A stretch of 64,000 bases of DNA from an uncultured Holophagaceae bacterium (GTDB taxonomy: Bacteria; Acidobacteriota; Holophagae; Holophagales; Holophagaceae): contig CAIWKE010000027.1 in assembly GCA_903913215.1 (NCBI GenBank), forward strand, positions 1 to 64,000, in the 5' to 3' direction. Positions 1 through 8,196 of this stretch are shown here, one piece after another (within the stretch, counting starts at the first letter, position 1; the number at the start of each line of letters is the position of its first letter). The notes beneath the pieces are model-generated. The model was not told where the DNA came from. It made no database searches and was given only the letters and a program-made list of their open reading frames with translations. A program made the translations under genes and the position numbers.

Positions 1-1
1 C

Positions 2-685
2 AGCCTCATCGGCCCCAAGCGGGTGGATGTGCCCTGGAAGATGCTGGAGAAGGACGGCTTCATCGCCACGGCCCACTGCCTGGAGATCCGCGTCCCCCAG
101 CCCACGGACGAGCGCATGGAATACGCCGTGGCGGACCAGCGCCAGCGCTTCCGCATCGCCTCGGAGAACAGCCTCAAGCTGGCCGTGGTGGATGAACTGT
201 TGGCGGGGCATCCCAAGGACAACATCCTCATCATCGGCCAGTACCTGGAGCAGCTCCGCATCATCGGCGAGCGCCTGAATGCCCCGGTGCTGACGGGCCA
301 GACGCCCGAGAAGGAGCGGGAAGTTCTGTTCCGGCGCTTCCGCGAGGGCGACCTGCGCATCCTCATCGTGAGCAAGGTGGCCAACTTTGCCATCGACCTG
401 CCGGACGCCAGCGTGGCCATCCAGGTGAGCGGCACCTTCGGTTCGCGGCAGGAGGAAGCCCAGCGCCTGGGCCGCATCCTACGCCCCAAGGGTGACCGGA
501 ACATCAGCTACTTCTACAGCCTCATCAGCCGCGACACCACCGAGCAGGAGTTCGCCCGCAACCGGCAGCTCTTCCTCACAGAGCAGGGCTACCGGTACCT
601 CATCGAAAGCCGCCACTTCATGGAGAGCGGCCACCTGAGCGAACCCAAAGTCTGGAAGACCCTGCTCGAAGACACCGGCGGCTGA
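2..685 (+). CDS. XPB/ERCC3-like DNA helicase, C-terminal part (5' end outside window)
   Basis: The reading frame is open from the window edge, so the apparent GTG at 23 is internal. The visible 227 residues are the second RecA-like domain of a superfamily 2 helicase. They start at the LIGPKR.DVPWK region typical of bacterial XPB, run through the motif IV/V area (ILIIGQYLEQL, ILIVSKVANFAIDLPDA) and reach motif VI (EAQRLGRILRPKGD) with its arginine finger. XPB-type enzymes unwind DNA in an ATP-dependent manner; in bacteria a repair role is presumed. The C terminus (Y-rich, EQEFARNRQLFLTEQGY) is typical of the family. Domain identity is secure; the exact cellular role is inferred. Confidence 0.88.
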   Translation, partial: SLIGPKRVDVPWKMLEKDGFIATAHCLEIRVPQPTDERMEYAVADQRQRFRIASENSLKLAVVDELLAGHPKDNILIIGQYLEQLRIIGERLNAPVLTGQTPEKEREVLFRRFREGDLRILIVSKVANFAIDLPDASVAIQVSGTFGSRQEEAQRLGRILRPKGDRNISYFYSLISRDTTEQEFARNRQLFLTEQGYRYLIESRHFMESGHLSEPKVWKTLLEDTGG

Positions 686-739
686 GGGCGGAACCGCGAA
701 AGGTGCGAAAGATTCGGAAAGCGCCTGGAGGACAGAATT

Positions 740-791
740 CACCACGAAGTAGATCCACTTCTTCCTTCGTGGTCTCCCTGTCTTCGTGGTG
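740..791. repeat. intergenic inverted repeat of the ACCACGAAG type
   Basis: CACCACGAAG at 740-749 is the reverse complement of CTTCGTGGTG at 782-791, with a further CTTCGTGGT at 766-774. It lies between the stops of the helicase gene and the convergent pgpA. Such ACGAAG-unit repeats are a common intergenic element in several bacterial phyla. Here it could form a stem between converging transcripts, but there is no T-run to mark a classical terminator. Confidence 0.6.
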
Positions 792-822
792 ATCAGTCGT
801 ATTTTTGATCCCGTGAACGGGA

Positions 823-1389
823 TCAGCGCCAGAGGCCCGGATGCAGCAGGGACTGGGCGCTGAGCCACTGGTCCAGGGGCCACGTGATGAGGGCGGCGAG
901 CAGGCCCGCCAGGACGTCATCCATGACCACACCCCAGCCGCCGGGCAGGGCCTGGGCGCGGTCCACGATGCCGGGTTTCCAGATGTCGAAGAGGCGGAAC
1001 AGCATGAAGGGCGCCACCAACCGCGCCACCCACAGGGTCATGGGCTGGGGCTGCAGGGTGGCCGTGAAGAGCAGGGGCGTGAGGGCCACCCACAGGCCCG
1101 CCCATTCGTCCGCCACGATGAAGGAGGGATCCTTCTGGCCGGTCTCGCGGACCACTTGTGCAGAAGCCCAGACGGCGACCAGCGTCAGGGCCAAGGTCAG
1201 AAGAGGGACCGCCGCCAGGAGCAGCCAGGGGGGGCAGGAGCCAGCGCAGTGGCGCAGGCCACTCACGACCAGCAACCAGGCGCCCAGCCCTGCCAGGGTG
1301 CCCCAGGTGCCCGGCGCGGGGCGCAGGTAGCCGCTGCCGAAGCCCGTGGCCAGCCACCAGGCCATGCGGGGAGCCCGGGCGCCCTTCAT
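823..1389 (-). CDS. pgpA: phosphatidylglycerophosphatase A
   Basis: PgpA dephosphorylates phosphatidylglycerol phosphate to phosphatidylglycerol at the inner membrane. The family hallmarks are present: an N-terminal GSGYLRPAPGTWGTL motif, a central DEWAG motif with acidic residues thought to bind metal, and the C-terminal GVVMDDVLAG motif, within a protein of several hydrophobic segments. I chose the ATG at 1389 (188 residues) because its ATGA overlaps the stop of the upstream outer-membrane gene and leaves a family-typical N terminus. The longer frame to 1491 would run inside the preceding gene. It is the last gene of a minus-strand block coming from the ABC transporter genes. Confidence 0.9.
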   Translation of the reverse strand: MKGARAPRMAWWLATGFGSGYLRPAPGTWGTLAGLGAWLLVVSGLRHCAGSCPPWLLLAAVPLLTLALTLVAVWASAQVVRETGQKDPSFIVADEWAGLWVALTPLLFTATLQPQPMTLWVARLVAPFMLFRLFDIWKPGIVDRAQALPGGWGVVMDDVLAGLLAALITWPLDQWLSAQSLLHPGLWR

Positions 1390-2102
1390 TTCGGCGACCG
1401 GCCGAAGCGCATGCCGAATTGGAGCGAGGCTTCCCAGCGGGGGGCCATCTGGCGGAGGAGCCCCGATGGCCCCGTTCCGCCCTGCTGCCAAAGGGGTACG
1501 GCCACTTCAAGGCGGGTGAAGGGGTGGGTGTAGTTGCCCCCCTGGGTCAGAACGCCAAGGAGTTCGGCGGCGGGATAGGGAAGGGGGAGCAGGATGCCCC
1601 GGAAGCCCACCTGGCCTCGCAGCCAGGGCCGGACCAGCAGAACCTGATTCCCGGCCAGGGGCGAGGGGCCACTCACCAGGCTGCTGTGCCCCGAGTACTG
1701 CTCCACACGCAGCTCCGCGCCCAGGGCCGCCTGGACCCCGTGGTATTCGCTCCACCAGCTGTGCTGCCAGCCCGCGCCCGCCACGGAGTAGCGCAGGTCC
1801 GAGCTGGAGCCGTTCTGGGCCAGGGCCTGCCACTGGTCCATTTGCAGTTGAGAAGGAGACTGGTCCCAGCCCACACGCAGGTGCAGGGCCGTGGTGTTGT
1901 CCCCCTTGCTGCCCGGGATCGGCCCCTGGGTCGTGAAGCCCACGGTCCCACCCACCGCCACCTCCAGACCATCTGCCCGCAGGGAAAGGCCGCCCAGCAG
2001 TATTGCCATCAACGGCAGTGCTCGGCTCCACCCTTGATGCTTGTCCACCACCGAATCGCGCAGCGATTCGGTCCAACGCGCACCCCCAACACGGCTACAC
2101 AT
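1386..2102 (-). CDS. predicted outer-membrane or exported protein, unknown function
   Basis: The 238-residue frame has a hydrophobic signal-like segment (ALPLMAILLGGLSLRADG) followed by alternating amphipathic stretches rich in W, Y, Q and G (for example WQHSWWSEYHGVQAALGAELRVEQYSG, cut here to its pattern) that look like beta strands. It ends in a strand-like FGMRFGRSPK. I do not recognise the family. The ATG at 2102 has GGAGG nine bases upstream and overlaps the permease stop by 8 bp. However, the signal peptide would be better proportioned from GTG codons at 2051 or 2048, so the start is uncertain. It is translationally coupled to pgpA downstream. Confidence 0.7.
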   Translation of the reverse strand: MCSRVGGARWTESLRDSVVDKHQGWSRALPLMAILLGGLSLRADGLEVAVGGTVGFTTQGPIPGSKGDNTTALHLRVGWDQSPSQLQMDQWQALAQNGSSSDLRYSVAGAGWQHSWWSEYHGVQAALGAELRVEQYSGHSSLVSGPSPLAGNQVLLVRPWLRGQVGFRGILLPLPYPAAELLGVLTQGGNYTHPFTRLEVAVPLWQQGGTGPSGLLRQMAPRWEASLQFGMRFGRSPK

Positions 2103-3339
2103 GCCTCAATGCCTCCACGATGCGGAGCCGCGCCGCCTTGAGACCTGGGAACAGCGCGCTCACCTGGATGGTCAGCTGCAGGCCCAGGGCCACGAGGAGG
2201 TAGACCCAGGGCACGAAGTGGATGAAGAGCTCGTAGCCATGGCTGGAGCCTGGCGGGGCGGGCATCTGGACGTGGAGGGCGTTGAGCCCGGCCCGCAGGA
2301 GCAGGGTGGCCAGGAGGCCCAGGGCGCTGCCCAGGAAGCCCAGGAAGGCGCCTTCCCACTGGAGCAGCACCAGCAGTTGCCGGGGCTGGAGGCCCATGGC
2401 CCGCAGCACGCCAAACTCGCGCACCCGCTCCATGACGGACATGAGCAGGGTGTTGGCCGTGGCCAGCAGCACCACCAGGAAGAGCACCAGGCCCATGAAG
2501 CCGAAGATGGCGAAGTAGAGCAGCTTCACCTGCCGGTAGAAGGAGGCCAGCTCGAACCAGGGCTTCACCGAGGTGCCGGGCAGGAGTCCCTGGAGCCGTG
2601 CCTGTTCCATCGCGGTGTCCTGGGGCCTCTTGAGCATCACACTCAGACGCGACCGCGCCTGGGCCGAGTCCAGGAGCTGATCGGCGGTGCCCAGGCTCAC
2701 GGTGAGGAAGCGATCGTTCAGTTCCCGCAGGCCCAGATCCTGGAGCCCCGCCACTTCGACATCCACGGCGTTGAGGGCGCCCTCGCGGGTGGTGGACATG
2801 AGGGTGAGGCTGCTGCCCACGGAAGCGTCCAGGGCTCGGGCCAAGCCCGTGCCGAGGATGACTTCCCGGGCCGCGGGATCGCCGGAGAGCCAGTGGGAGC
2901 CAACGCCGCCCTTGGTCAGGGCGCCGTTCTGGAGCGCCTCGGCGCAGGCCATGTATTTCGGCTCCAGTACGGGGTCCACGGCGGTGCCCAGGAAGGCCAC
3001 GCTGCGGGGGCCATTGGAGAGCAGGCCCATGAACTGGGTGCGGGGCAGCACTTCGGCCACAGCCGGGTCCTGGCGCAGGCGCTGGGCCAGGGCTTCGCCC
3101 TCGGGCAGGGCCTTTTCCAGGCTCTGGGCCTCGTCCCCCTCCAGGGCGCCCGGAGGCATGACCTGCAGGTGCCCCAGGCCACCGCGGATGGCCGCGTCCG
3201 ATAGCCCCTGGAAGGTCTGGGCCATGAAGCCCCCCGCCAGGCTCAAGGCCAGGAAGCCTGCCACCACCACCATGAGCGTCAGCGCCGTCCGCCGTTGCTG
3301 GCGCAGCAGGTTCCGCAGGGCCAGCCGGGCGAGGATCAT
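2095..3339 (-). CDS. FtsX/LolC-type ABC transporter permease
   Basis: The 414 residues show the MacB/FtsX permease plan: one N-terminal transmembrane helix (about residues 18-42, LTLMVVVAGFLALSLAGGF), a large periplasmic MacB-like domain (about 45-265), then three helices near the C terminus. The ERVREFGVLRAMGLQPRQ motif between the helices is the usual coupling region. The start ATG at 3339 overlaps the stop of the ATPase gene (ATGA), so the two form one transporter. Family members move lipoproteins, peptides or lipids out of the inner membrane; the substrate cannot be told. A predicted outer-membrane protein gene follows and could be a partner, which is inference. Confidence 0.9.
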   Translation of the reverse strand: MILARLALRNLLRQQRRTALTLMVVVAGFLALSLAGGFMAQTFQGLSDAAIRGGLGHLQVMPPGALEGDEAQSLEKALPEGEALAQRLRQDPAVAEVLPRTQFMGLLSNGPRSVAFLGTAVDPVLEPKYMACAEALQNGALTKGGVGSHWLSGDPAAREVILGTGLARALDASVGSSLTLMSTTREGALNAVDVEVAGLQDLGLRELNDRFLTVSLGTADQLLDSAQARSRLSVMLKRPQDTAMEQARLQGLLPGTSVKPWFELASFYRQVKLLYFAIFGFMGLVLFLVVLLATANTLLMSVMERVREFGVLRAMGLQPRQLLVLLQWEGAFLGFLGSALGLLATLLLRAGLNALHVQMPAPPGSSHGYELFIHFVPWVYLLVALGLQLTIQVSALFPGLKAARLRIVEALRHV

Positions 3340-4004
3340 CCGACCTCCACGAGCTTCCCGTCCAGGAGCCGGAAGACGGTGTGGGCTCTGGCGATGACGG
3401 AGGGGTCGTGGCTGGCCACGAGGAAGGTGGCACCGCGCTCCTGGGCCAGTTCGGCCATTAGGTCCAGGAGGGGGCCGCCGTGGGCGTGGTCGAGGCTGGC
3501 CGTGGGCTCGTCCGCCAGCACCAGCAGGGGCTCGGGCGCCAGCGCGCGGGCAATGGCCGTGCGCTGCTGCTGGCCGCCGCTGAGCTGGCCCGGGTGATGG
3601 TGGCGGCGGTCCGCGAGGCCCACCCGCGCCAGGGCGGCCTCGGCCCGCTCCCGGGCTTCGGCCTCAGGGCGGCCCTGGAGTTGCAGGGGCAGCATGACAT
3701 TTTCGAGCGCCGACAGCACCGGCACCAGGTTGAAGGCCTGGAACACGAAGCCCAGGCGGCGCAGGCGCAGGTCGCAGCGGGCCTTTTCAGGCAGGCTGGA
3801 GACCAGCTCGCCAGCCAGGCGCACCTCGCCTTCGTCCGGCGTATCCAGCAGGCCCGCCAGCTGCAGCAGGGTGGTCTTGCCGCTGCCACTAGGCCCCGCC
3901 AGCACAGCCAGGCAGCCCTTGGGCACCGTCAGCGAGACCCCGAACACGCCGGCGCGCTCGCCGCCGAGTTCGTAAGCGCGGGTGATGGCGCGGAATTCCA
4001 GCAT
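3336..4004 (-). CDS. ABC transporter ATP-binding protein (LolD/MacB class)
   Basis: A complete ATPase of 222 residues: Walker A GPSGSGKTTLL, signature LSGGQQQR, Walker B LLVLADEPTASLD and a switch histidine in FLVASHDPSV. The open frame extends to 4259, but the extra 85 residues translate intergenic repeat (LTAEDAESAEKAES), so the start MLEFRAITRAYELGG at 4004 is the true one. It powers the permease encoded directly downstream with a 4-base overlap. LolD-type ATPases drive extraction of lipoproteins or other envelope substrates; the substrate here is unknown. Confidence 0.93.
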   Translation of the reverse strand: MLEFRAITRAYELGGERAGVFGVSLTVPKGCLAVLAGPSGSGKTTLLQLAGLLDTPDEGEVRLAGELVSSLPEKARCDLRLRRLGFVFQAFNLVPVLSALENVMLPLQLQGRPEAEARERAEAALARVGLADRRHHHPGQLSGGQQQRTAIARALAPEPLLVLADEPTASLDHAHGGPLLDLMAELAQERGATFLVASHDPSVIARAHTVFRLLDGKLVEVG

Positions 4005-4352
4005 GCGGACAGTGTAGCCCGGGGAGGGCTGTGGGTTCGTATCCCACAATAAAACGCCAACCGCTGAGAACGCTGAGAAAACATCCAACCGCAGAGAACG
4101 CAGAGAAGGGCATTCAGGGCAGATGACGCAGAGTCTGCGTAGCAGGGTTTGCTCGGGGTCGATGGGACCCCTGTCCCACCGCGCCAAGCTTCTGGATTCA
4201 GCTTTTTCTGCGCTCTCTGCGTCCTCTGCGGTTAAACGTCTTTTGATCGTCTGGAACAAGGTAGGTGCCGGTTCCCAGGCAAGGCCATGGCTACGTGGCC
4301 ACCTCCGCGTTCTCAGCGTTCTCAGCGTTCTCAGCGGTGAAATGACTGCTAG
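4005..4352. repeat. gene-free stretch built of GCAGAGAACG-type repeats
   Basis: About 350 bp between the penicillin acylase stop and the ABC ATPase start. Three blocks of the dispersed repeat lie here: 4059-4112 (AACCGCTGAGAACGCTGAG, then AACCGCAGAGAACGCAGAG), 4196-4236 (reverse orientation, CTCTGCGTCCTCTGCGGTTA) and 4303-4338 (TTCTCAGCG repeated three times, then GTG). The opposite orientations allow long stems. No coding sequence is convincing; small ORFs across it only translate the repeat. Confidence 0.75.
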
Positions 4353-6593
4353 TCAGGGGCGGAATATCAGGGTCTGGACTGCTTTCTGATGCAGCTTTGT
4401 GGTCTTCCCCTCGGGGTCTCCTTCGGCCCAGGCCCGGGTCTGGTCGCCGCGATGGCGGTCGCCCAGGTGGCTGCTCTGGCCCAGGGGAAGGGCCAGTCGG
4501 GTGGCGTCGAGGTCCGCCAGATCCACCACCATACGCATGGACTGGCCGTGGGTGCCCGTGAGCACGCGGATGGCGCGGGCGGCGCCGGGCAGCTGGCGCG
4601 GCGCGGGGTTGAAGAGCCAGCCGAGCAAGCCGCCCCCGTAGCCGAAGGGATGCTTCATGCGCAGCTCGTTCACGACGCCCCAGGGGCGGTTCCAGTCGGG
4701 GCGGGCCATGGCTTCGCCCAGGCAGGCCTGCACGAAGGCTGCCTTGTCGCCCAGGCCGGCAGCCTGCCACTGGGCGGGGCTGGCCTGGGCGGCGGCGAGC
4801 TGCCAGAGCTCATCGCCCGGGTGCCGGTAGTCCAGGGCCTTGAGCTCCGTGCCCCGGAGCAGCCGCTCCAGTAGGCGGCGACGGAAGGCGCGGCGGAGGA
4901 GTTCGGCCCGGGTGAAGGTCAGGCTGTCCGGCTCTGCGGCTCCGGTGAAGCCCGGCAGCAGGCCCAGGGCCTGGATGAAGGCCCGGTGGAAGTTGCTGAC
5001 GGGATCCCGCTGCAGGGCCTCGAAGCCGGGGGCGGTCCAGGGGCCGCCCTGCTCCAGGCGCTCCAGGATGCGTCCAGCGCGGCTCATGCCCGCCCAGCTG
5101 GTGGTCACCGGGTGCGGAAAGCCCGTGCCCACGGTGCGGTTGTTGGCGGTGCCGATCAGGCCTTCAGCTGGATCCAGTACCCGCGGCATCTCGGCGGCGG
5201 GCACGAAGCCGCGCCAGTCAGCTTCAGGGTCGTTGCCGTCATGGATGCGGCTGCCATCGTCGCCGGGACGGCGCAGGGGCACCAGGCCCGAGGCCCGCCA
5301 GCCGATGTGGCCGTCGACGTCCGCGTAGATCATGTTCTGGGGCGGGCCTGGGTGCACATCGATGGCGACGTTGAACTCGGCCCAGTTACGGGCCTCCATG
5401 AGGGCGGCCAGAGGCATCGACAGGCGCCGGGGATCCAGGGCGGGCCAGTGCAGGGAGAGGCCCGGCAGCACCTGGGGGCCGTGCCGCCCCAGGGCCACGT
5501 TCAGCTCCACGGGGGGTTTCCCCTTCACGGCGATGAGCTCCCGGCGCCAGCTCTGAGGGGCCTCCCGGTAGAGGTCCTGGAGGTCCGTGCCCAGGTTGGT
5601 GAAGCCCCAGGCCATGCGCTCGTTGTGGCCGATGACGAGGGTGGGGATGCCGGGTAGGGACACGCCCTGGGCCGAGCGGCCGGCCCATTCCAGGCGCAGG
5701 GGGAACCAGATGCCCGGGGCGCCCAGGTCCAGGTGGGGATCATTGGCCAGCAGGGGCTTGCCGCTGCGGGTACGGCTGCCGGCCACCACCCAGTTGTTGG
5801 AGGCTAGGCGCGTCTCGGAGCCCGGCAGGGACAGCTGGGTTGCGGCCTGCAGCCAGGTGCCCACCTGAGGATCCTGAGCCACCTTGACCGGCGCAGCGGC
5901 AGCTTCCAGGAAGGCGGCGGTATCGGGGCGCAGGGCATGGGCATCCGGCAGCACCGGGCGATCCCCGGCGCCAATGCTGGGCTCCAGGAAGTGACGAAGG
6001 GGCTCGGGCAGGCCCTTGAGGGCTTCGGTCTGCAGCTCAGCCTTCCAGCTGGTGGAGAGGTCCTCGTGCATGAGCAGCAGTACCTTGAGGCTGTCCTCAG
6101 GGCGCCAGGGCTCCGGCCGCAGGCCCAGGAACTGGAACTCCAGGCCCCAGTGGCCCGGGCGCTGGGCGATGAAGGCGTTCACTCCGGCCGCGTAGGCCTC
6201 CAGGGAACGGCGCTCCGCCGGGCCGAGCAGCCGGGCTGCGGCCTCGGCCACCTCCCGGAAGCCGTAGATGCGGTGCAGGCGGTCCAGGGGCAGGGCCCCG
6301 GCGCCCACCAGCTCTGCCAGGCGCCCGTCGGCTTTGCGCCGCATGAGTTCCATCTGGAAGAGCCGCTCCCGGGCTGTGAGGTAGCCCTGAACGCGGTTGG
6401 CGTCATCCAGGGACTGGGCGTGGATGGTGGGGAGGCCCCGGTCATCCAGGTCCACGGAGACCGGTGCGCTGAGCCCGACCAGCGCCGGGACCGCCGTGGT
6501 GGGCAGCTGGCGCCAGACCAGGAAGAAGGCCGTGCCGAAGGCCAGCAGGAGAAGGGCTGCGAGGCCCAGGAGCAGCTTTTTCAGGAGGCGCAT
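4353..6593 (-). CDS. penicillin acylase family protein (Ntn hydrolase)
   Basis: The 746-residue protein starts with a membrane-spanning signal region (MRLLKKLLLGLAALLLLAFG). Next comes the alpha-chain-like part with DDRGLPTIHAQSLDDANRVQGY, and then the autocatalytic site: LASNNWVV, whose serine (about residue 265 from this start) would be the N-terminal nucleophile after cleavage. Beta-chain features follow: GKPLLANDPHL, IGHNERMAWGFTN, and asparagine and arginine sites in GLIGTANNRTV. Family members cleave amide bonds in acyl-homoserine lactones, beta-lactams or peptides; the substrate is not deducible. The upstream open frame (to 6785) runs into intergenic repeat, so 6593 is preferred, with 6617 as an alternative. 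Confidence 0.88.
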   Translation of the reverse strand: MRLLKKLLLGLAALLLLAFGTAFFLVWRQLPTTAVPALVGLSAPVSVDLDDRGLPTIHAQSLDDANRVQGYLTARERLFQMELMRRKADGRLAELVGAGALPLDRLHRIYGFREVAEAAARLLGPAERRSLEAYAAGVNAFIAQRPGHWGLEFQFLGLRPEPWRPEDSLKVLLLMHEDLSTSWKAELQTEALKGLPEPLRHFLEPSIGAGDRPVLPDAHALRPDTAAFLEAAAAPVKVAQDPQVGTWLQAATQLSLPGSETRLASNNWVVAGSRTRSGKPLLANDPHLDLGAPGIWFPLRLEWAGRSAQGVSLPGIPTLVIGHNERMAWGFTNLGTDLQDLYREAPQSWRRELIAVKGKPPVELNVALGRHGPQVLPGLSLHWPALDPRRLSMPLAALMEARNWAEFNVAIDVHPGPPQNMIYADVDGHIGWRASGLVPLRRPGDDGSRIHDGNDPEADWRGFVPAAEMPRVLDPAEGLIGTANNRTVGTGFPHPVTTSWAGMSRAGRILERLEQGGPWTAPGFEALQRDPVSNFHRAFIQALGLLPGFTGAAEPDSLTFTRAELLRRAFRRRLLERLLRGTELKALDYRHPGDELWQLAAAQASPAQWQAAGLGDKAAFVQACLGEAMARPDWNRPWGVVNELRMKHPFGYGGGLLGWLFNPAPRQLPGAARAIRVLTGTHGQSMRMVVDLADLDATRLALPLGQSSHLGDRHRGDQTRAWAEGDPEGKTTKLHQKAVQTLIFRP

Positions 6594-6658
6594 GGGGACT
6601 AGGATAGCCGAGCGCATGGCCAGGCCTGGGCCGCTTGGGAATGGGGAGGAAAAGCAGT

Positions 6659-6729
6659 CAACCGCAAAGAGCGCGGAGGTCGCAGAGGGACATCTGGCTC
6701 CTCCGCGCGCGCTACGTCCTCTGCGGTTA
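6659..6729. repeat. intergenic GCAGAGGNCGCAGAG-type inverted repeat overlapping the rimO stop
   Basis: AACCGCAAAGAGCGCGGAGG begins at 6660 and the inverted partner CGTCCTCTGCGGTTA ends at 6729. The stop codon of rimO (6727-6729) is supplied by the end of the repeat itself. This is the same family as the copies at 4059-4338 and 17038-17112. Confidence 0.65.
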
Positions 6730-8136
6730 GCTATGACGGGCGCGGAAGGCTTCTTCGTAGGCAGCGGTGCTGGATTCGAGGCCACCCTCTTCGACTTCGC
6801 CGATGAGGTCGTAGGCGTGGGCCTTCACGATGCGCACTTTCTGGATGGTGTTCACCTGGGGGGCGCCGTCCACCAGCAGCACGTTGCCGTCGATGTCCGG
6901 GGCCTGGCCCTGGTGGCGGCCCTTGACCAGCAGGTCGGTCTCCTCGTGGGCGCCCTCGACGAGCACGTCGATGACCTGGCCCACCTTGGCCTGGTTCAGC
7001 TCCCGGGCGATCTTCTGCTGCAGTTCCAGGAGGCGGCGCTTGCGGGCCTCCTTGGTGCGCTTGGGTACGGAGTCACCCAGTGCGTAGGCGGAGGTGCCCT
7101 CTTCGGGGCTGTAGGTGAAGACGCCCACGTGGTCGAAGCGGGCCTCCGTCACGAAGGCCTTCAGCTCTTCGAAGGCGGCCTCGTCTTCGCCGGGGAAGCC
7201 CACGATGAAGTTGGACCGGATGGCGATGCCGGGCACGATGCGGCGAACCTTCTGGATGAGCTTCAAAAAGCTGCTGCGGCTGCCGCCCCGGGCCATGGCC
7301 TTGAGGATGGCGGCGTCGGCGTGCTGCAGGGGCATGTCCAGGTAGCGGGCGCAGTTGGGGGTCTCGGCCATGGCATGGAGCAGGCCGTCTGTGAGGCGGT
7401 TGGGGTAGGCGTAGTGGATGCGGAACCAGCGCAGGCCATCGACCTCGCCCAGGGCCCGTACCAGCTTCTCCAGGGCGTCCGGATCGCCGAAATCCCGGCC
7501 GTAGTCCGTGGTGTCCTGGCCCACCAGGCTGATCTCCAGAACGCCTTGGGCCACCAGGTTCCGGGCCTCGGCCACGACGCTTTCGACGCTACGGCTGCGC
7601 TGGGCACCCCGGAGCTGCGGGATGACGCAGAAGGCGCAGGCATGGTCGCAGCCTTCGCTGATCTTGAGGTAGGCGCTGGCCTTGGGGGTGGTCAGCATCC
7701 GGGGGCTGGCCTCGGTGTAGAGGTAGTCCGGGTTGGGGTTCAGCTCGAAGCTGGCCCCGGCGCCGATGACCTCGGCCACCTGCTCAATGTCCCGGGTGCC
7801 CAGGCAGGCGTCGATCTCGGGCATGCCGGCCATGAGCTCATCCCGGTAGCGCTCCACCAGACAGCCGGCCACGATGAGCTTCTCGCAGGCGCCGTCCTTC
7901 TTCATGGCAGCGGCCTGGAGGATGGCCTCGATGCTCTCCTGCTTGGCGGCGTCGATGAAGCCGCAGGTGTTCACCACGAGGACCTGGGCTTCTTCCAGCA
8001 CGGGCGTGATCTCGTAGCCCTTCAGGCGCAGGTGGCCCAGCATGACTTCCGAATCCACCAGGTTTTTGGGGCAGCCCAGCGACATGAAACCGACTTTGGT
8101 CAACGGACCTCCGCACCCCTTCCGGGTGAACCTCAT
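6727..8136 (-). CDS. rimO: ribosomal protein S12 methylthiotransferase RimO
   Basis: RimO is a radical-SAM enzyme that adds a methylthio group to the conserved aspartate of ribosomal protein S12. It has the N-terminal UPF0004 domain with cysteines in SLGCPKNLVDSE and NTCGFIDAAKQES, the radical-SAM cluster motif EGCDHACAFC, and a C-terminal TRAM domain (about the last 70 residues). FIVGFPGED and YADMPLQH-like segments are also present. The length is about 30 residues above E. coli RimO at this start. The TTG at 8103 follows a GGAGG four bases upstream and matches the usual start (TKVGFMSLG), so it may be the real initiator. Confidence 0.93.
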   Translation of the reverse strand: MRFTRKGCGGPLTKVGFMSLGCPKNLVDSEVMLGHLRLKGYEITPVLEEAQVLVVNTCGFIDAAKQESIEAILQAAAMKKDGACEKLIVAGCLVERYRDELMAGMPEIDACLGTRDIEQVAEVIGAGASFELNPNPDYLYTEASPRMLTTPKASAYLKISEGCDHACAFCVIPQLRGAQRSRSVESVVAEARNLVAQGVLEISLVGQDTTDYGRDFGDPDALEKLVRALGEVDGLRWFRIHYAYPNRLTDGLLHAMAETPNCARYLDMPLQHADAAILKAMARGGSRSSFLKLIQKVRRIVPGIAIRSNFIVGFPGEDEAAFEELKAFVTEARFDHVGVFTYSPEEGTSAYALGDSVPKRTKEARKRRLLELQQKIARELNQAKVGQVIDVLVEGAHEETDLLVKGRHQGQAPDIDGNVLLVDGAPQVNTIQKVRIVKAHAYDLIGEVEEGGLESSTAAYEEAFRARHS

Positions 8137-8196
8137 AGGTTACCGCGATCGGCCGATAAGGTCTCCTACGCGTGTTAAACTCAGTGCCCTCTCGGA

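Noticed and set aside
4123-4389. Small ORFs over the intergenic repeats at 4.1-4.4 kb
   Set aside because: They translate repeat units (SALSASSAVK, VLSVLSVLSG) and have no ribosome sites.
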